A stretch of DNA of 45,933 nucleotides. Origin: ZC4RG30 sp041168985 (lineage in GTDB: Bacteria > Pseudomonadota > Gammaproteobacteria > Steroidobacterales > Steroidobacteraceae). Position 1 is the stretch's first letter. Every line of letters begins with the position of its first letter. The notes beneath the pieces are model-generated. The model was not told the origin of the DNA and did not search any database. It was given only the letters and a program-made list of their open reading frames with translations. Shown piece by piece: positions 25,933 through 34,467 of this stretch. The translations under genes were made by a program, and so were the position numbers. Where the stretch lies: positions 1 through 45,933 of the forward strand of contig JBEEKA010000274.1 of assembly GCA_041168985.1 (NCBI GenBank), in the 5' to 3' direction.

Positions 25933-27423
25933 TCAGCTCAGATGTACCAGTCCGCGAGCCTGTGAAAGCAGGGACTGGATGTTCGCCAGATACGCGGCGG
26001 CCTGCTGCGCGGAAACGAGGGCCGCCTGGGCGTGCTGCGCAGCGGACGAGCCCTGCTGACGCGCTTCATTGTCCTGCGCTGCGGCAGACTGCGCATGCTG
26101 CTGGGCTGCCTGCACCTGCGACGCTGCAGACTGCGCATGCTGTTGCACCGTCTGCGCGTGCGCAGCGGCCGATTGCGAGTGCTGTGCCGACTGGGTGTCA
26201 CCCTGAGCGGCTGCAGCAGCATGTTGCGCAACTGCGCTGTCGTGCGTGGCCGCTGACTGCCCATGCTGGGCCGACTGGGCGTCGGCCTGCGCGGCGGTCG
26301 CCCCGTGCTGGGCGGCCGATTGCGCAAGATGCTCGGCCGACGTGGCATGTTGCGCCGAGGTGCTGGCATGCTGTCCAGCGGTTGCCTCGCTCGACTGCGT
26401 ATCGCGAGTGTGCTCGGTGGCAGACTGTGCGTGCTGGTGCGCGGCGTCGACCTGCGCGGCCGCCGACTGCACGTGTGCCTCGGTCAACTGCGCCTGTCCC
26501 TCTGCAGAGGTGGCGTTCTGTGCCGAAGCTTCCGCCTGGCGCCCGGCCTCGGTGGCATGGACGGCCGCTTGCTGGGCCGAGCGTTCAGCCCTGGCGGTGG
26601 CCTGCACGGCCAGTTGCTCCCTCTCCTGGGCCTGCTGTTGAGATGCCTGCAAGGACTGCAGCTTCTGCGCGGCCTCCCGCACGGCGGTTTCCGCCTCATT
26701 TTCCATCTGCTGCAAGTGGCGTGCTGCGGCTTGGGCTGAGCTTTCGTACTGGCCCGCGCGCGACGCGGACTGCTCGGCCTGCGCTTCAAACTGCGAAGCG
26801 TGCTGCTGGTGAACATGCGCCAGCTGCTCCGAACTGGCTGCATGTTGCGCGTGCAGCTGCGCCTGTTGCTCGTGCTGCATCGCCTGCTGGGCGTGAAGCT
26901 GCGACTGTTGCTCGGCTTCGAATGCCAGCCTCGCCTGGAGCTGGGTCGCGGTGTCCGCGTTTTGTGAATCGACCGCATGGGCCTGCGCCGACTGCGCAGA
27001 GGCGCCCGCCTGCGCTTCGCTGGAGCGAGCATGTTCCTCTGAGACGCGTGCGCGTGACGCAGCATTCTCGGCCCGCCCTTCGGCCTCCCGAGCTCGGTCC
27101 CGCGCCGTGCCCGCTCGGGCCGCAGCCGTATCGGCATCCTGGGCACTGACTCGCGCGGCCTGCTGATACCCCTCTGCGTCTCCGGCGTAACCCTCCGCCC
27201 AACGCGACTTCTCCAGCGCGTCGCGCGCATGCTGGGCCGCCTTCGAAGCCGACGTCGCCGCAGCGCTCTTTGACCAGACAGCAGCCTGAGCGATGTCGCT
27301 GGCCTTTTGTCGATGGCCCTGCGTTTCGTTACTGATGTTGGCCGCACGCGCCGCCTCGCGATCCGCGGCCCTGGCACAGGCCGCCGCCATCACTTCATTC
27401 GGACAGCCAAAATGGACAGACAT
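25933..27423 (-). CDS. Ala/Gln/His-rich coiled-coil protein B (496 aa)
   Basis: This is a paralogue of coiled-coil protein A. It has no signal peptide; Cys occur only at 7 and 16 near the N-terminus, mirroring protein A. Residues 17-165 are an Ala/Arg/Glu-rich helix, 165-215 a Q/H-rich segment, 216-310 a more charged coiled coil, and 311-475 degenerate AQQHAQSA-type heptads with frequent His. The end, AAYLANIQSLLSQARG, parallels ALLEQLQALLAQ of protein A. The ATG at 27423 has GGAGG at 27431-27435, inside the kinase gene, and starts one base after the kinase stop, so translation is coupled to the kinase. The open frame continues upstream to 27690 but only as an overlap with the kinase. Function unknown. 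Confidence 0.8.
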   Translation of the reverse strand: MSVHFGCPNEVMAAACARAADREAARAANISNETQGHRQKASDIAQAAVWSKSAAATSASKAAQHARDALEKSRWAEGYAGDAEGYQQAARVSAQDADTAAARAGTARDRAREAEGRAENAASRARVSEEHARSSEAQAGASAQSAQAHAVDSQNADTATQLQARLAFEAEQQSQLHAQQAMQHEQQAQLHAQHAASSEQLAHVHQQHASQFEAQAEQSASRAGQYESSAQAAARHLQQMENEAETAVREAAQKLQSLQASQQQAQEREQLAVQATARAERSAQQAAVHATEAGRQAEASAQNATSAEGQAQLTEAHVQSAAAQVDAAHQHAQSATEHTRDTQSSEATAGQHASTSAQHATSAEHLAQSAAQHGATAAQADAQSAQHGQSAATHDSAVAQHAAAAAQGDTQSAQHSQSAAAHAQTVQQHAQSAASQVQAAQQHAQSAAAQDNEARQQGSSAAQHAQAALVSAQQAAAYLANIQSLLSQARGLVHLS

Positions 27424-27424
27424 T

Positions 27425-29686
27425 TCACAACCTCCGTTGCACGGAGAAGGGCAGAAGCGGATCACCTCCGGCGCGGCCCGGCACGACGCTGTAGACGGCG
27501 CCGGACTGCGACGACAGCCACGTCGCATAGGCCGTCGCATCCGCAGGCGCCACCGCGTCGTCCCGCAGGGTGCCGCCATCGCGGAAACTGCGCAGGATCT
27601 GTTCACGCTGGGGTAAGTAGCCACTGGCGCGGACGAAGGTCGCGAATTCGGCGGCGCTGACCGTCGACGCGCTAATGGCCACGGGACCACGCGCGCGACC
27701 CGCGCCCAGATTGGCCCCGTCCTTCAATGACGGTGCGGCAGCGCTCGTATCCCGCACGACCATCAACGGGCCCTCGCCACCTCCCTGCAGCCGGTCACGG
27801 AACTGCCGGCCCGGGCGGACCCGCTCCGCCTCGCGGGCGACCGCATCGTCTGCCGCCTGCTGTCTGGCCTGCGCTGCGGACTGTGCATCGGCAGCCCGCA
27901 AGCGGGCCGACTCCTGCGCAACGCGACGGGCGCCGTCCTGGCGGGAAGCCAGCCGGGGACCATAAGCCTGCGACACGGCCTCCAGTGCTTCCACAGCCGA
28001 GGCATAGTCCCCTGCGGCAAGCGCGGATTCCAGGCCAGGCATCTTCCGCTCGGCTTCGGGCAACGACTCGCCACCGCCTTCGCGCCACTGCGCACGCAGG
28101 CCCATCGCACGCTCGATACGTTCCGGCAGGGTTGGCAACAGATCGAGGCTCTTTACGCGAGGCCCGAGCACGCGCTCGATGTCGTCGAAGCGACCCGTGG
28201 CGGCTTCGTTCTGGCCGTCCTTGAGGTCCGCATCGGCCAAGGTGCGTTTGGCGGTCACTTCCGCACGGATCGCATCCGGGTAAACCTCCGTTCTCAGGCG
28301 AAGCAGCTCACTTTCAAGCGATTTCAGCTCAGCTTGCAGGGCAGTCGCCTGCGCCGCGGAATCCGCGGCAGGCTTCGACGCATCCCGCAGCTGGTCGAGC
28401 TTCGCCATCAGGTCCTTGCGTCGCGCTTCGCGTTCCTGCACGGCGGACTCGAGCCTCGCTATTGCCTGTTGCGCAGCCTGCTGTCCTCGCAGTGCCGACT
28501 CTCTTGCCGCCGACCCGCCGGGCAGCGGGATGAAGCCCGCATGGAAGGCATAGCCGAGCCCTGCGAGAAGGAGGCCGACTCCTGCGGCGATGCCCGCCAC
28601 ACGCAGCTTGCGCGAGGACGGTGCCGCCACGGCGACGCGATCCAGCGCCTCGAGGAACGCGGCGGCCGAAGCAAAACGCTCTTCCGGCGACTGGCTCATC
28701 GATTTCATGACGGCCGACGAGAAGGCCACCGGCGCATCACGACGCAGTTCGGAAAGTGGCTTCGAAGCGCCGGTGGGCAGGCGACCGGACACCAGCTCGT
28801 ACAGCACGACGCCCAGGCTGTACTGGTCCGCTCGATGGTCTGCCGCCGCGCCCCGCATCACCTCCGGTGCGAGGTAGTACGCCGACCCGATGCTCTGCAA
28901 CTGCCGCGAAGCGGTAGCGCCGCTCGTGGGATGTGCGAGCCCGAAGTCCATGATCTTGACTGCACCGTCGTCACAGACCCAGATGTTTTCGGGCTTGAGG
29001 TCGCGGTGGACCAGATGCTGGTGCGCGAAGGCCAGGGCGCCCAGAAGGTCGCGTGCGATGGCCTGCGCCTGGTTGACTGAAAACGGCACTCGTGCTCGCT
29101 TCTGCTCATCCATCGCCGCACGAAGTGTGCGACCGTGGAGCAGTTCCATCGTGATGTAGTAGCAGTCGCCATCCACCGCGACGTCGTGCACGCGGATGAT
29201 GTTCGGGTGGGACAAGGCACAGGCGTTCTTCGCCTCGAGAACCAGGCGCTCCTGTACGCCACGGTCGCGGATGATCTCGGGCGCGATCACCTTGACGGCC
29301 ACGTGTGCCTGCTTGAGTCGGTCGAAGGCTTGGTACACGCGGCCCATTCCGCCCTGGCCGATGAGTTCGAGCAGGTCATAGCGCTTGCCCAGCGTCCGTC
29401 CGATCATGTCGCCGCTGTCCGCGGCCATCGCGGCGCTTGCGGGCGGGGGCTCCCGGCGCGGGGGGTCCCCGGTCGGTGCCGAAGCCATCGGCATGGCGAG
29501 CAGCAGGTCGCGCGCGGCCTTCGCGGCCTCAAGCTGTGCGGACAGCTTCTGCTGCAGCGGGTCTGGAAGCCCCATGGACAGGCGTTCCTGGATACCGCGT
29601 TCCATCTCCGCAAACGCAGCCCGCACAGCATCGGACGAGGTCGCAGCCTGGAGCCGCAGTTGATGGAGTGCTTCTTCGGGTGTCAC
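27425..29686 (-). CDS. membrane Ser/Thr protein kinase with C-terminal SUMF1-like remnant
   Basis: This 753-residue Hanks-type kinase starts with GTG, with GAGG eight bases upstream. A helical N-terminal extension (1-95) precedes the kinase domain (about 103-350). The domain shows G-loop GQGGMG (110-115), Lys132, Glu151, HRDLKPEN (227-234, catalytic Asp229), DFG (247-249), APE (273-275) and Asp287, so it should be active. One membrane segment (about 362-384) places the rest in the periplasm if the kinase is cytosolic. The exterior part is a coiled-coil stalk (395-480 and 560-625), then at 668-737 a segment with STVSAAEFATFVRASGY and DATAYATWLSSQSG that resembles the first half of FGE-sulfatase/SUMF1 domains; the second half is missing. 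Targets are unknown; the co-transcribed coiled-coil proteins are candidates. Confidence 0.92.
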   Translation of the reverse strand: MTPEEALHQLRLQAATSSDAVRAAFAEMERGIQERLSMGLPDPLQQKLSAQLEAAKAARDLLLAMPMASAPTGDPPRREPPPASAAMAADSGDMIGRTLGKRYDLLELIGQGGMGRVYQAFDRLKQAHVAVKVIAPEIIRDRGVQERLVLEAKNACALSHPNIIRVHDVAVDGDCYYITMELLHGRTLRAAMDEQKRARVPFSVNQAQAIARDLLGALAFAHQHLVHRDLKPENIWVCDDGAVKIMDFGLAHPTSGATASRQLQSIGSAYYLAPEVMRGAAADHRADQYSLGVVLYELVSGRLPTGASKPLSELRRDAPVAFSSAVMKSMSQSPEERFASAAAFLEALDRVAVAAPSSRKLRVAGIAAGVGLLLAGLGYAFHAGFIPLPGGSAARESALRGQQAAQQAIARLESAVQEREARRKDLMAKLDQLRDASKPAADSAAQATALQAELKSLESELLRLRTEVYPDAIRAEVTAKRTLADADLKDGQNEAATGRFDDIERVLGPRVKSLDLLPTLPERIERAMGLRAQWREGGGESLPEAERKMPGLESALAAGDYASAVEALEAVSQAYGPRLASRQDGARRVAQESARLRAADAQSAAQARQQAADDAVAREAERVRPGRQFRDRLQGGGEGPLMVVRDTSAAAPSLKDGANLGAGRARGPVAISASTVSAAEFATFVRASGYLPQREQILRSFRDGGTLRDDAVAPADATAYATWLSSQSGAVYSVVPGRAGGDPLLPFSVQRRL

Positions 29687-29705
29687 GCGTTTGCCTCGTG
29701 GCGGG

Positions 29706-31064
29706 TCAGAAATTGAAGTCTTCGGTCGACCAGTCCTGCCACAGCTGCTGGTCGGTCAGCGAAGCGGCATCCGGACCGAACAATTCTTGTCTTCGCCAGC
29801 CTTGGGCCGGCAGCGACGCATCCAGCACGACGCAGCCTCCAGACAGGAAGGTGGCCGTAACCTCGAGACGGGACTGGCGCGGTACGTCCTGTGGCAGCGA
29901 CATGCCAGCAGCAATGCTCCGCGACGCATCGCGTCGCTGCACGACGAGACGTGGACCCGCCCCGGTCTGGCGCTCAATGAACAATGTCGCCCGGGTCATG
30001 CAGGGCAATGCCGAACCCTGCGCCGCCACGACATACTCCGCGGCTGCATCGTCATCGGCTGTCACTCGCAGGAGGTGGTCGATGGCGAGCCGCTCGTCAC
30101 GAGGCGCACTGTCCCCGGCAAACTGGGCCGGCCCGAGACACGACACGTCGGTGCCCGGGGCCCGCAGCGCCAGCTTTGCCTGCTGGGCCTGGAACCGGCC
30201 GGACAACCGCCGGCTGTCGTCTTGCAGGATCACTATCCGGCACAAGCGGCTCAGTCCCAGTCCGGTCGCCTGCGCCAATCCAAGGTCGAGCAGTTGCAAC
30301 CACCAAGCGGCCTCGGCGGCCCGGATCGCCTCGCCGTCCGAAGCCACCAGTCGACATCCCTCTTCGCCCGCCATGACATTGGGCACGTCACCCTGCGCCG
30401 AAAGTCTCGACTCATCCGCCAAATACCGCCACTGCGCAATGCGGATCGCCCCCTGCGACCCCTGCAGGCCCGGCAGGACGAGTGGATCCGCCAGGGCGAG
30501 CGGCACCGTCTGCTCGTCGAGCACGAGGGGCTGTTCGCCCTGGGCCGCCACCACGGCGCAGTGAAGTCGTGCGCCCTGCGGACGCAACACCAGTACGGGC
30601 ATCGTCGGCGTTGCTCCCCGCCACAGCGAAGCGGGCCACCAAGCCGGTGCTGCTTCGCGCCACGCCGCATCCTGAATACCCGCCAGCCAGCCAGCCCTCC
30701 GAAGCGCGGTCAAGGATCCGCGAGGCAACGGCCCGCGAACTGCCGTCTCCCACTGCAACATTTCTCCAGGGAAGCGCCGCGCCGCAGCCCTGACCAGCCC
30801 CCCCAGAAACAGGGCCATCGAAAGGCCGTCACCGGACGCCGGATCGTCGCGAAAGTCCGTGCAGGCCACACGAGGCAACTCATACGCCGCGAGCGCTGCG
30901 GATGCACCCACCAGTACGTCCCGGCCTACGGTAGCCAGAAAGTAGGGCGCGATACCTTCTTCCCCGAACACATCGCCCGTAAGGACCCGCCACTGCCCCC
31001 CTGCGGACTCATCCGCGAGCACCATGGCCGATGCGGCGCCACACAGTAACCGCAGGCGGATCAC
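29706..31064 (-). CDS. unknown protein, possible degenerate Hsp70/actin-fold (452 aa)
   Basis: I do not recognise a firm family. It is soluble, with no signal peptide or clear membrane segment. The order of segments recalls Hsp70-like proteins: a strand pair at the N-terminus, YFLATVGRDVLVGASAAL near 41-58 (compare the 'VGxxA' element), a helix then LRRAGWLAGI near 122-131 (compare the 'RxAxxxAG' element), and a strand pair near 156-176. The ATP-binding phosphate loops (DxGT and DxGGGT) are not seen, so it would not be an ATPase. This comparison is weak and by eye. It starts with GTG overlapping the upstream stop as GTGA, and ends 19 bases before the kinase, so it is translated as part of the same unit. 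Confidence 0.6.
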   Translation of the reverse strand: MIRLRLLCGAASAMVLADESAGGQWRVLTGDVFGEEGIAPYFLATVGRDVLVGASAALAAYELPRVACTDFRDDPASGDGLSMALFLGGLVRAAARRFPGEMLQWETAVRGPLPRGSLTALRRAGWLAGIQDAAWREAAPAWWPASLWRGATPTMPVLVLRPQGARLHCAVVAAQGEQPLVLDEQTVPLALADPLVLPGLQGSQGAIRIAQWRYLADESRLSAQGDVPNVMAGEEGCRLVASDGEAIRAAEAAWWLQLLDLGLAQATGLGLSRLCRIVILQDDSRRLSGRFQAQQAKLALRAPGTDVSCLGPAQFAGDSAPRDERLAIDHLLRVTADDDAAAEYVVAAQGSALPCMTRATLFIERQTGAGPRLVVQRRDASRSIAAGMSLPQDVPRQSRLEVTATFLSGGCVVLDASLPAQGWRRQELFGPDAASLTDQQLWQDWSTEDFNF

Positions 31065-32533
31065 CGGCCGCTCCCCAGCCGCTGCGCGGCAAGATCCATC
31101 TCTGCGCGCTGCATTCCCGAAATGATTTCCTGCAGCTGCCGGTCACGCACCTCGACCTGGCGCAACTGCGCCTGCAGCGCCTCCCGCATTTGTTGCTGTT
31201 CGCGCTGCTGTCCCTGCTGCCGCTCGCGCAACACTTCATCCATCCGGCCCTGCAGTTGCCGCCTCTGTTGATCTACCGCCTCTACCGCCCAGGAGGTCAG
31301 CTCGCGCGCTGTTTCGCCGGCGAGCCGCTTGAGCTCCTGTCCCAGTGCTTCGCGGGCCTTGTCGAGTTCGTCCGAGATGCGCAGCGCATCTTCTTCGCGC
31401 CACGACCTGTACGTGTAGAAGACGGCGCCCACGAAGATCGCCATGAACAGGTATCCGAGCCAGGCCACGCGACGCCAGTTGAAACCGACAAATGAACCAA
31501 AGAGGGAAACGAACATCAGGATGCCGAAGATTGCCTTGCGACCCTCGCCGAGACGATCGAGGAATCCACGGCGCGGCAGGTTGCCGCGATACCGCACACC
31601 CACCTGCAGCACTTCTTCAAGACTGCTGCGCGCGTCGGCGGGGTTCAGCGCCCCGACGAACGACGCAGCTCCCACCGAAGCGTCGGTCAAAAGTCCGGCC
31701 CGGGCTCTGCGGTCGATCTCGGCCAGTGCCCGGTTCGCTTCTCCGACATGATGGGCCAGTTCGCGATCGACAAGGTCTCGAAGCAGCTGCGCTATCTCGT
31801 CCTGCACCTGCCTTCCCAGCGACACGCGGATTTCGCTGCGGGTTTCCTCGCGGACGAAATCCTGTTCCACGAGCTTCCCGAGTTCCACGCCGATTCTCAC
31901 GTGGAATCGACCTTCGGCCGAGAAGCTGCGGCGCAGGCCGTCCTGCAACCGACGTGCGACGTCACCGAGTGCATCCCCCAGGCTCGCGCGCAGAGCGTCC
32001 TGCGGCTCGCCGGACCCTGCGACGCGAGCGGTCGCCGTGGACTGCCGGGTCAGCAGTTCGCGACGGACCGTGGCTGCGGACCGCAGAATTCTCACATGTT
32101 GTCGAACTATCCAGGCCGCGTCGAGGTAACGCCGGCGGGTCTGCAGGAGGTGACGTAACCGATATGCAGGATCCGCCAGCAACGCCAGCAATCGGTCGGT
32201 CACTCCCGCCGTTTCAGACCACTCGAGTTCGGCATCCGCCTGAACGGACGTGTCTGACCAGAAAGGTCGCAACCTGACCTCGCAGCCCCCGTCCAGGTAG
32301 AGGATGCCCGAGGGCGTCAGCCCGGGAATCGCCGCGCGACAAGTCGCGACGTCGGCGCCTCGGATATCGATGACGTGCAGTCGACCTTCCCGTCGGGCGG
32401 CGAGTTCCGCCGCCTCGGCCGTGAACTGGCCACTCCAGAGCGTATCGTCCTGGAGCAGCGACTCCACCCACTGCCACGCCGCACGCGTGCGCGGCTCAAC
32501 GCTCTCGGCAAAGGCAGTTCCAACCTCGCTCAT
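31061..32533 (-). CDS. two-TM helical membrane protein with C-terminal coiled coil (490 aa)
   Basis: I do not recognise this protein. It has a mixed N-terminal domain (1-110), then long helices (110-275), a conserved-looking stretch LPRRGFLDRLGEGRKA, a hairpin of two membrane segments (about 335-351 and 356-374), and a Gln/Arg-rich coiled coil (380-475). The layout 'helical trunk, paired membrane hairpin, return helices' is like the stalk of bacterial dynamin-like proteins, but no GTPase motifs are present; this is only a shape comparison. With both ends on the same side, it would anchor a large cytosolic coiled coil to the membrane. It starts 45 bases after ycfL and overlaps the next gene by four bases. 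Confidence 0.72.
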   Translation of the reverse strand: MSEVGTAFAESVEPRTRAAWQWVESLLQDDTLWSGQFTAEAAELAARREGRLHVIDIRGADVATCRAAIPGLTPSGILYLDGGCEVRLRPFWSDTSVQADAELEWSETAGVTDRLLALLADPAYRLRHLLQTRRRYLDAAWIVRQHVRILRSAATVRRELLTRQSTATARVAGSGEPQDALRASLGDALGDVARRLQDGLRRSFSAEGRFHVRIGVELGKLVEQDFVREETRSEIRVSLGRQVQDEIAQLLRDLVDRELAHHVGEANRALAEIDRRARAGLLTDASVGAASFVGALNPADARSSLEEVLQVGVRYRGNLPRRGFLDRLGEGRKAIFGILMFVSLFGSFVGFNWRRVAWLGYLFMAIFVGAVFYTYRSWREEDALRISDELDKAREALGQELKRLAGETARELTSWAVEAVDQQRRQLQGRMDEVLRERQQGQQREQQQMREALQAQLRQVEVRDRQLQEIISGMQRAEMDLAAQRLGSGR

Positions 32534-32578
32534 TGCCGTTCAACCTCGTGGGTCGGCGTCCTGCCACCATGCGCCGGG

Positions 32579-33049
32579 TCAGTGACCGCCAGCGTCGCGC
32601 AGCTCCAGCACGTAATGCTCGACACCCTTGCTCATCGAACTGGTCTGGTAAAGACCCATGGCCTTGGGTTGCAGGATGACGTTCTGCCATACGCTCTGTG
32701 CTTCGGTGGGCACTTCGCGGGCATCCATGAAATTGGTGCGCACGCCTACGGTCAGTGAATCATTCGTGCAGTTCACGAGGCGAGCCGTCACCTGCACGGT
32801 GTTCGTCGGCGTGCGACCCGCGGACAGCATCTGTACGACGACCTTCCGCTTCAGCGCATCGGTGTACTGCACGGCATCCAGCGGTATCGCAGTAATCGCA
32901 CCGTAATCCTGCGCCACCAAGGCCGAGCCGGGAGCCGGCGCCTTCTGCGAGGGAAACGAGCATTGCACGACCGGCTTCCTGGTCGTCGCGCAGCCGGCGA
33001 GACCGGCAACCATCAGGAGGGACAACATGGGAACGACTGACTTGAACAT
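32579..33049 (-). CDS. YcfL-like lipoprotein (DUF1425)
   Basis: This 156-residue lipoprotein has a lipobox GLAGC ending at Cys20. The mature part, with VQVTARLVNCTNDSLTVGVRTNF and then EAQSVWQNVILQP, fits the YcfL/DUF1425 type: a small beta-sandwich next to lpoB in many gammaproteobacteria. A second Cys pair (Cys30 and Cys94 approximately) may form a disulfide. It sits directly after the COG3014 gene with a 14-base gap, giving the familiar LpoB/COG3014/YcfL trio. Function unknown; the association suggests peptidoglycan synthesis control or envelope assembly. Confidence 0.78.
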   Translation of the reverse strand: MFKSVVPMLSLLMVAGLAGCATTRKPVVQCSFPSQKAPAPGSALVAQDYGAITAIPLDAVQYTDALKRKVVVQMLSAGRTPTNTVQVTARLVNCTNDSLTVGVRTNFMDAREVPTEAQSVWQNVILQPKAMGLYQTSSMSKGVEHYVLELRDAGGH

Positions 33050-33063
33050 GGCGGCGTCCTGGT

Positions 33064-34425
33064 TCAGAAGAACGTATGGAATCGTTCCTGGAATTTCTTC
33101 AACCGATCCTTCGCATCACGTGTGTCGTCGATCTTCAGCCTGGCGTTACGTGTCGCTCCTGGCAGCGGCTGCGCGTGCGCCCAGATCACGGCACAGGAGC
33201 CCTGGGCGGACATGAGAGCCGGCTTGACCTGTTGGTCGCCGGCCAGGATCTTCAGCTGGTCGACCCTGTCGACCGGAGCGCCGACCGTCGCCAGTTCAAT
33301 CACGCCCGGCAGGGAGTCCCACGTGCGGGTATCCGCCGCCGGATTCGCGTTCTTCTCCGCCATGCCGCTGAACATCGAAACGAGTCCGCCTACCGCCGCG
33401 ATCGCCAGGCCGGCGCCGGCGGCTGTTGCACCTGCATTGGCCGAGGCGGTATCGCCGCGGGCCATGGCCTGGTTGGCCAGGTCGGCCTGCATGCCGGCTG
33501 CCTGCGCGAACCCCACGCCGATGGCACCGGATACCTTCGAGGTGGTGGCCATGTTGGACTTGAAAGTGGCTTTACCGGCCAGCAGGTACTCGATCGGCCG
33601 GCCACCGCGCGTGCTGGCCTGGAAGAACAGATCCTCGGCCGGCATCGCAGCCGTCTCGGCTTCATCAGCCGAAAGGGGATTGCTCACCTTGACCAGTTGC
33701 AGCGGGCCTGGCGGAGACGCCGCGAAACTCAGGCGCTCATTGTATGTTCCTGAACCGACTTTCTTCGGGGCGCCGCCTTTCTCGACGACGACAAGGACGG
33801 GTTTGTGGTGATCGACGGCCTTCAGCGGCGCCCGCAACTGAACTGCCTGGGCCGCAGCGTCTGTCGATGTATTGGTCTCGCCAAAACAGCTGAGGGACCA
33901 GGCCTGCAACAGCTTCATCGATGCAAAGTCCGACTGGTAGCTCTGGCCTTCGGCGCGCATGTCCTCGACGTTCACGGCAGCGAACGAGGCAGCGGCAGTG
34001 TCGTACTTGCCCTCGCGCAGGTACTCAAGCCCGCGATAGTAGTACAGCATGCCGCGCTCGTAGGGCTCGCCCTTGAAGTCCTTGCTGGCTTCCTCGTTGA
34101 AGTTGCTCTTTGCAGCCTTTACATCGGCGCCGCCGGTACGTGTCATGTCGACGCGCTGAATCGCCTGATCCAGGGCTTTCGTCGCGATCTCATGCTGCCC
34201 CAGCGTCATGGCAGCCACGCCCAGCTTTGCGAAGTTCAGAACGGCGCTTCGTTCGCCCTCGTCGAAGGCCACCTGGAAGTATGGTTGCAGCGCTTCGGGC
34301 TGCGCCTTGATGAAGTCAACGGCCGGCAGCACCGCTCCGGCCGCCTTGGCCGCCGACATCGCCAGCAGCGAGGCAACGATGCCTGCCACCGTAGTCCATC
34401 CGCGAGAAGAATAGTCCTTGGTCAT
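33064..34425 (-). CDS. COG3014-type exported protein
   Basis: This 453-residue exported protein has a signal peptide within residues 1-30 (AMSAAKA region), without a clear lipobox. A tetratricopeptide-like helical region (45-200) contains the group's hallmark KGEPYERGMLYYYRGLEYL (118-136) followed by YDTAAASFAAVN. The second half is beta-rich, with a Gly/Ala-rich hydrophobic stretch (331-353) that might be a membrane-inserting hairpin. In vibrios and relatives, COG3014 proteins are encoded with YcfL and LpoB. It lies between lpoB (42-base gap) and ycfL (14-base gap). AAGGGAGAA lies shortly upstream of the ATG. Its molecular role is unknown. Confidence 0.8.
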   Translation of the reverse strand: MTKDYSSRGWTTVAGIVASLLAMSAAKAAGAVLPAVDFIKAQPEALQPYFQVAFDEGERSAVLNFAKLGVAAMTLGQHEIATKALDQAIQRVDMTRTGGADVKAAKSNFNEEASKDFKGEPYERGMLYYYRGLEYLREGKYDTAAASFAAVNVEDMRAEGQSYQSDFASMKLLQAWSLSCFGETNTSTDAAAQAVQLRAPLKAVDHHKPVLVVVEKGGAPKKVGSGTYNERLSFAASPPGPLQLVKVSNPLSADEAETAAMPAEDLFFQASTRGGRPIEYLLAGKATFKSNMATTSKVSGAIGVGFAQAAGMQADLANQAMARGDTASANAGATAAGAGLAIAAVGGLVSMFSGMAEKNANPAADTRTWDSLPGVIELATVGAPVDRVDQLKILAGDQQVKPALMSAQGSCAVIWAHAQPLPGATRNARLKIDDTRDAKDRLKKFQERFHTFF

Positions 34426-34467
34426 TATCCGTTCTCCCTTCCCTGAACACCTGACCGCGACCGCGCT

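Noticed and set aside
24648..27423. Phage tail-fibre origin of the coiled-coil genes
   Set aside because: The Ala-rich N-terminal pattern is similar, but no tail, capsid, integrase or attachment-site sequence is seen nearby, and the neighbours are a kinase and lipoproteins.
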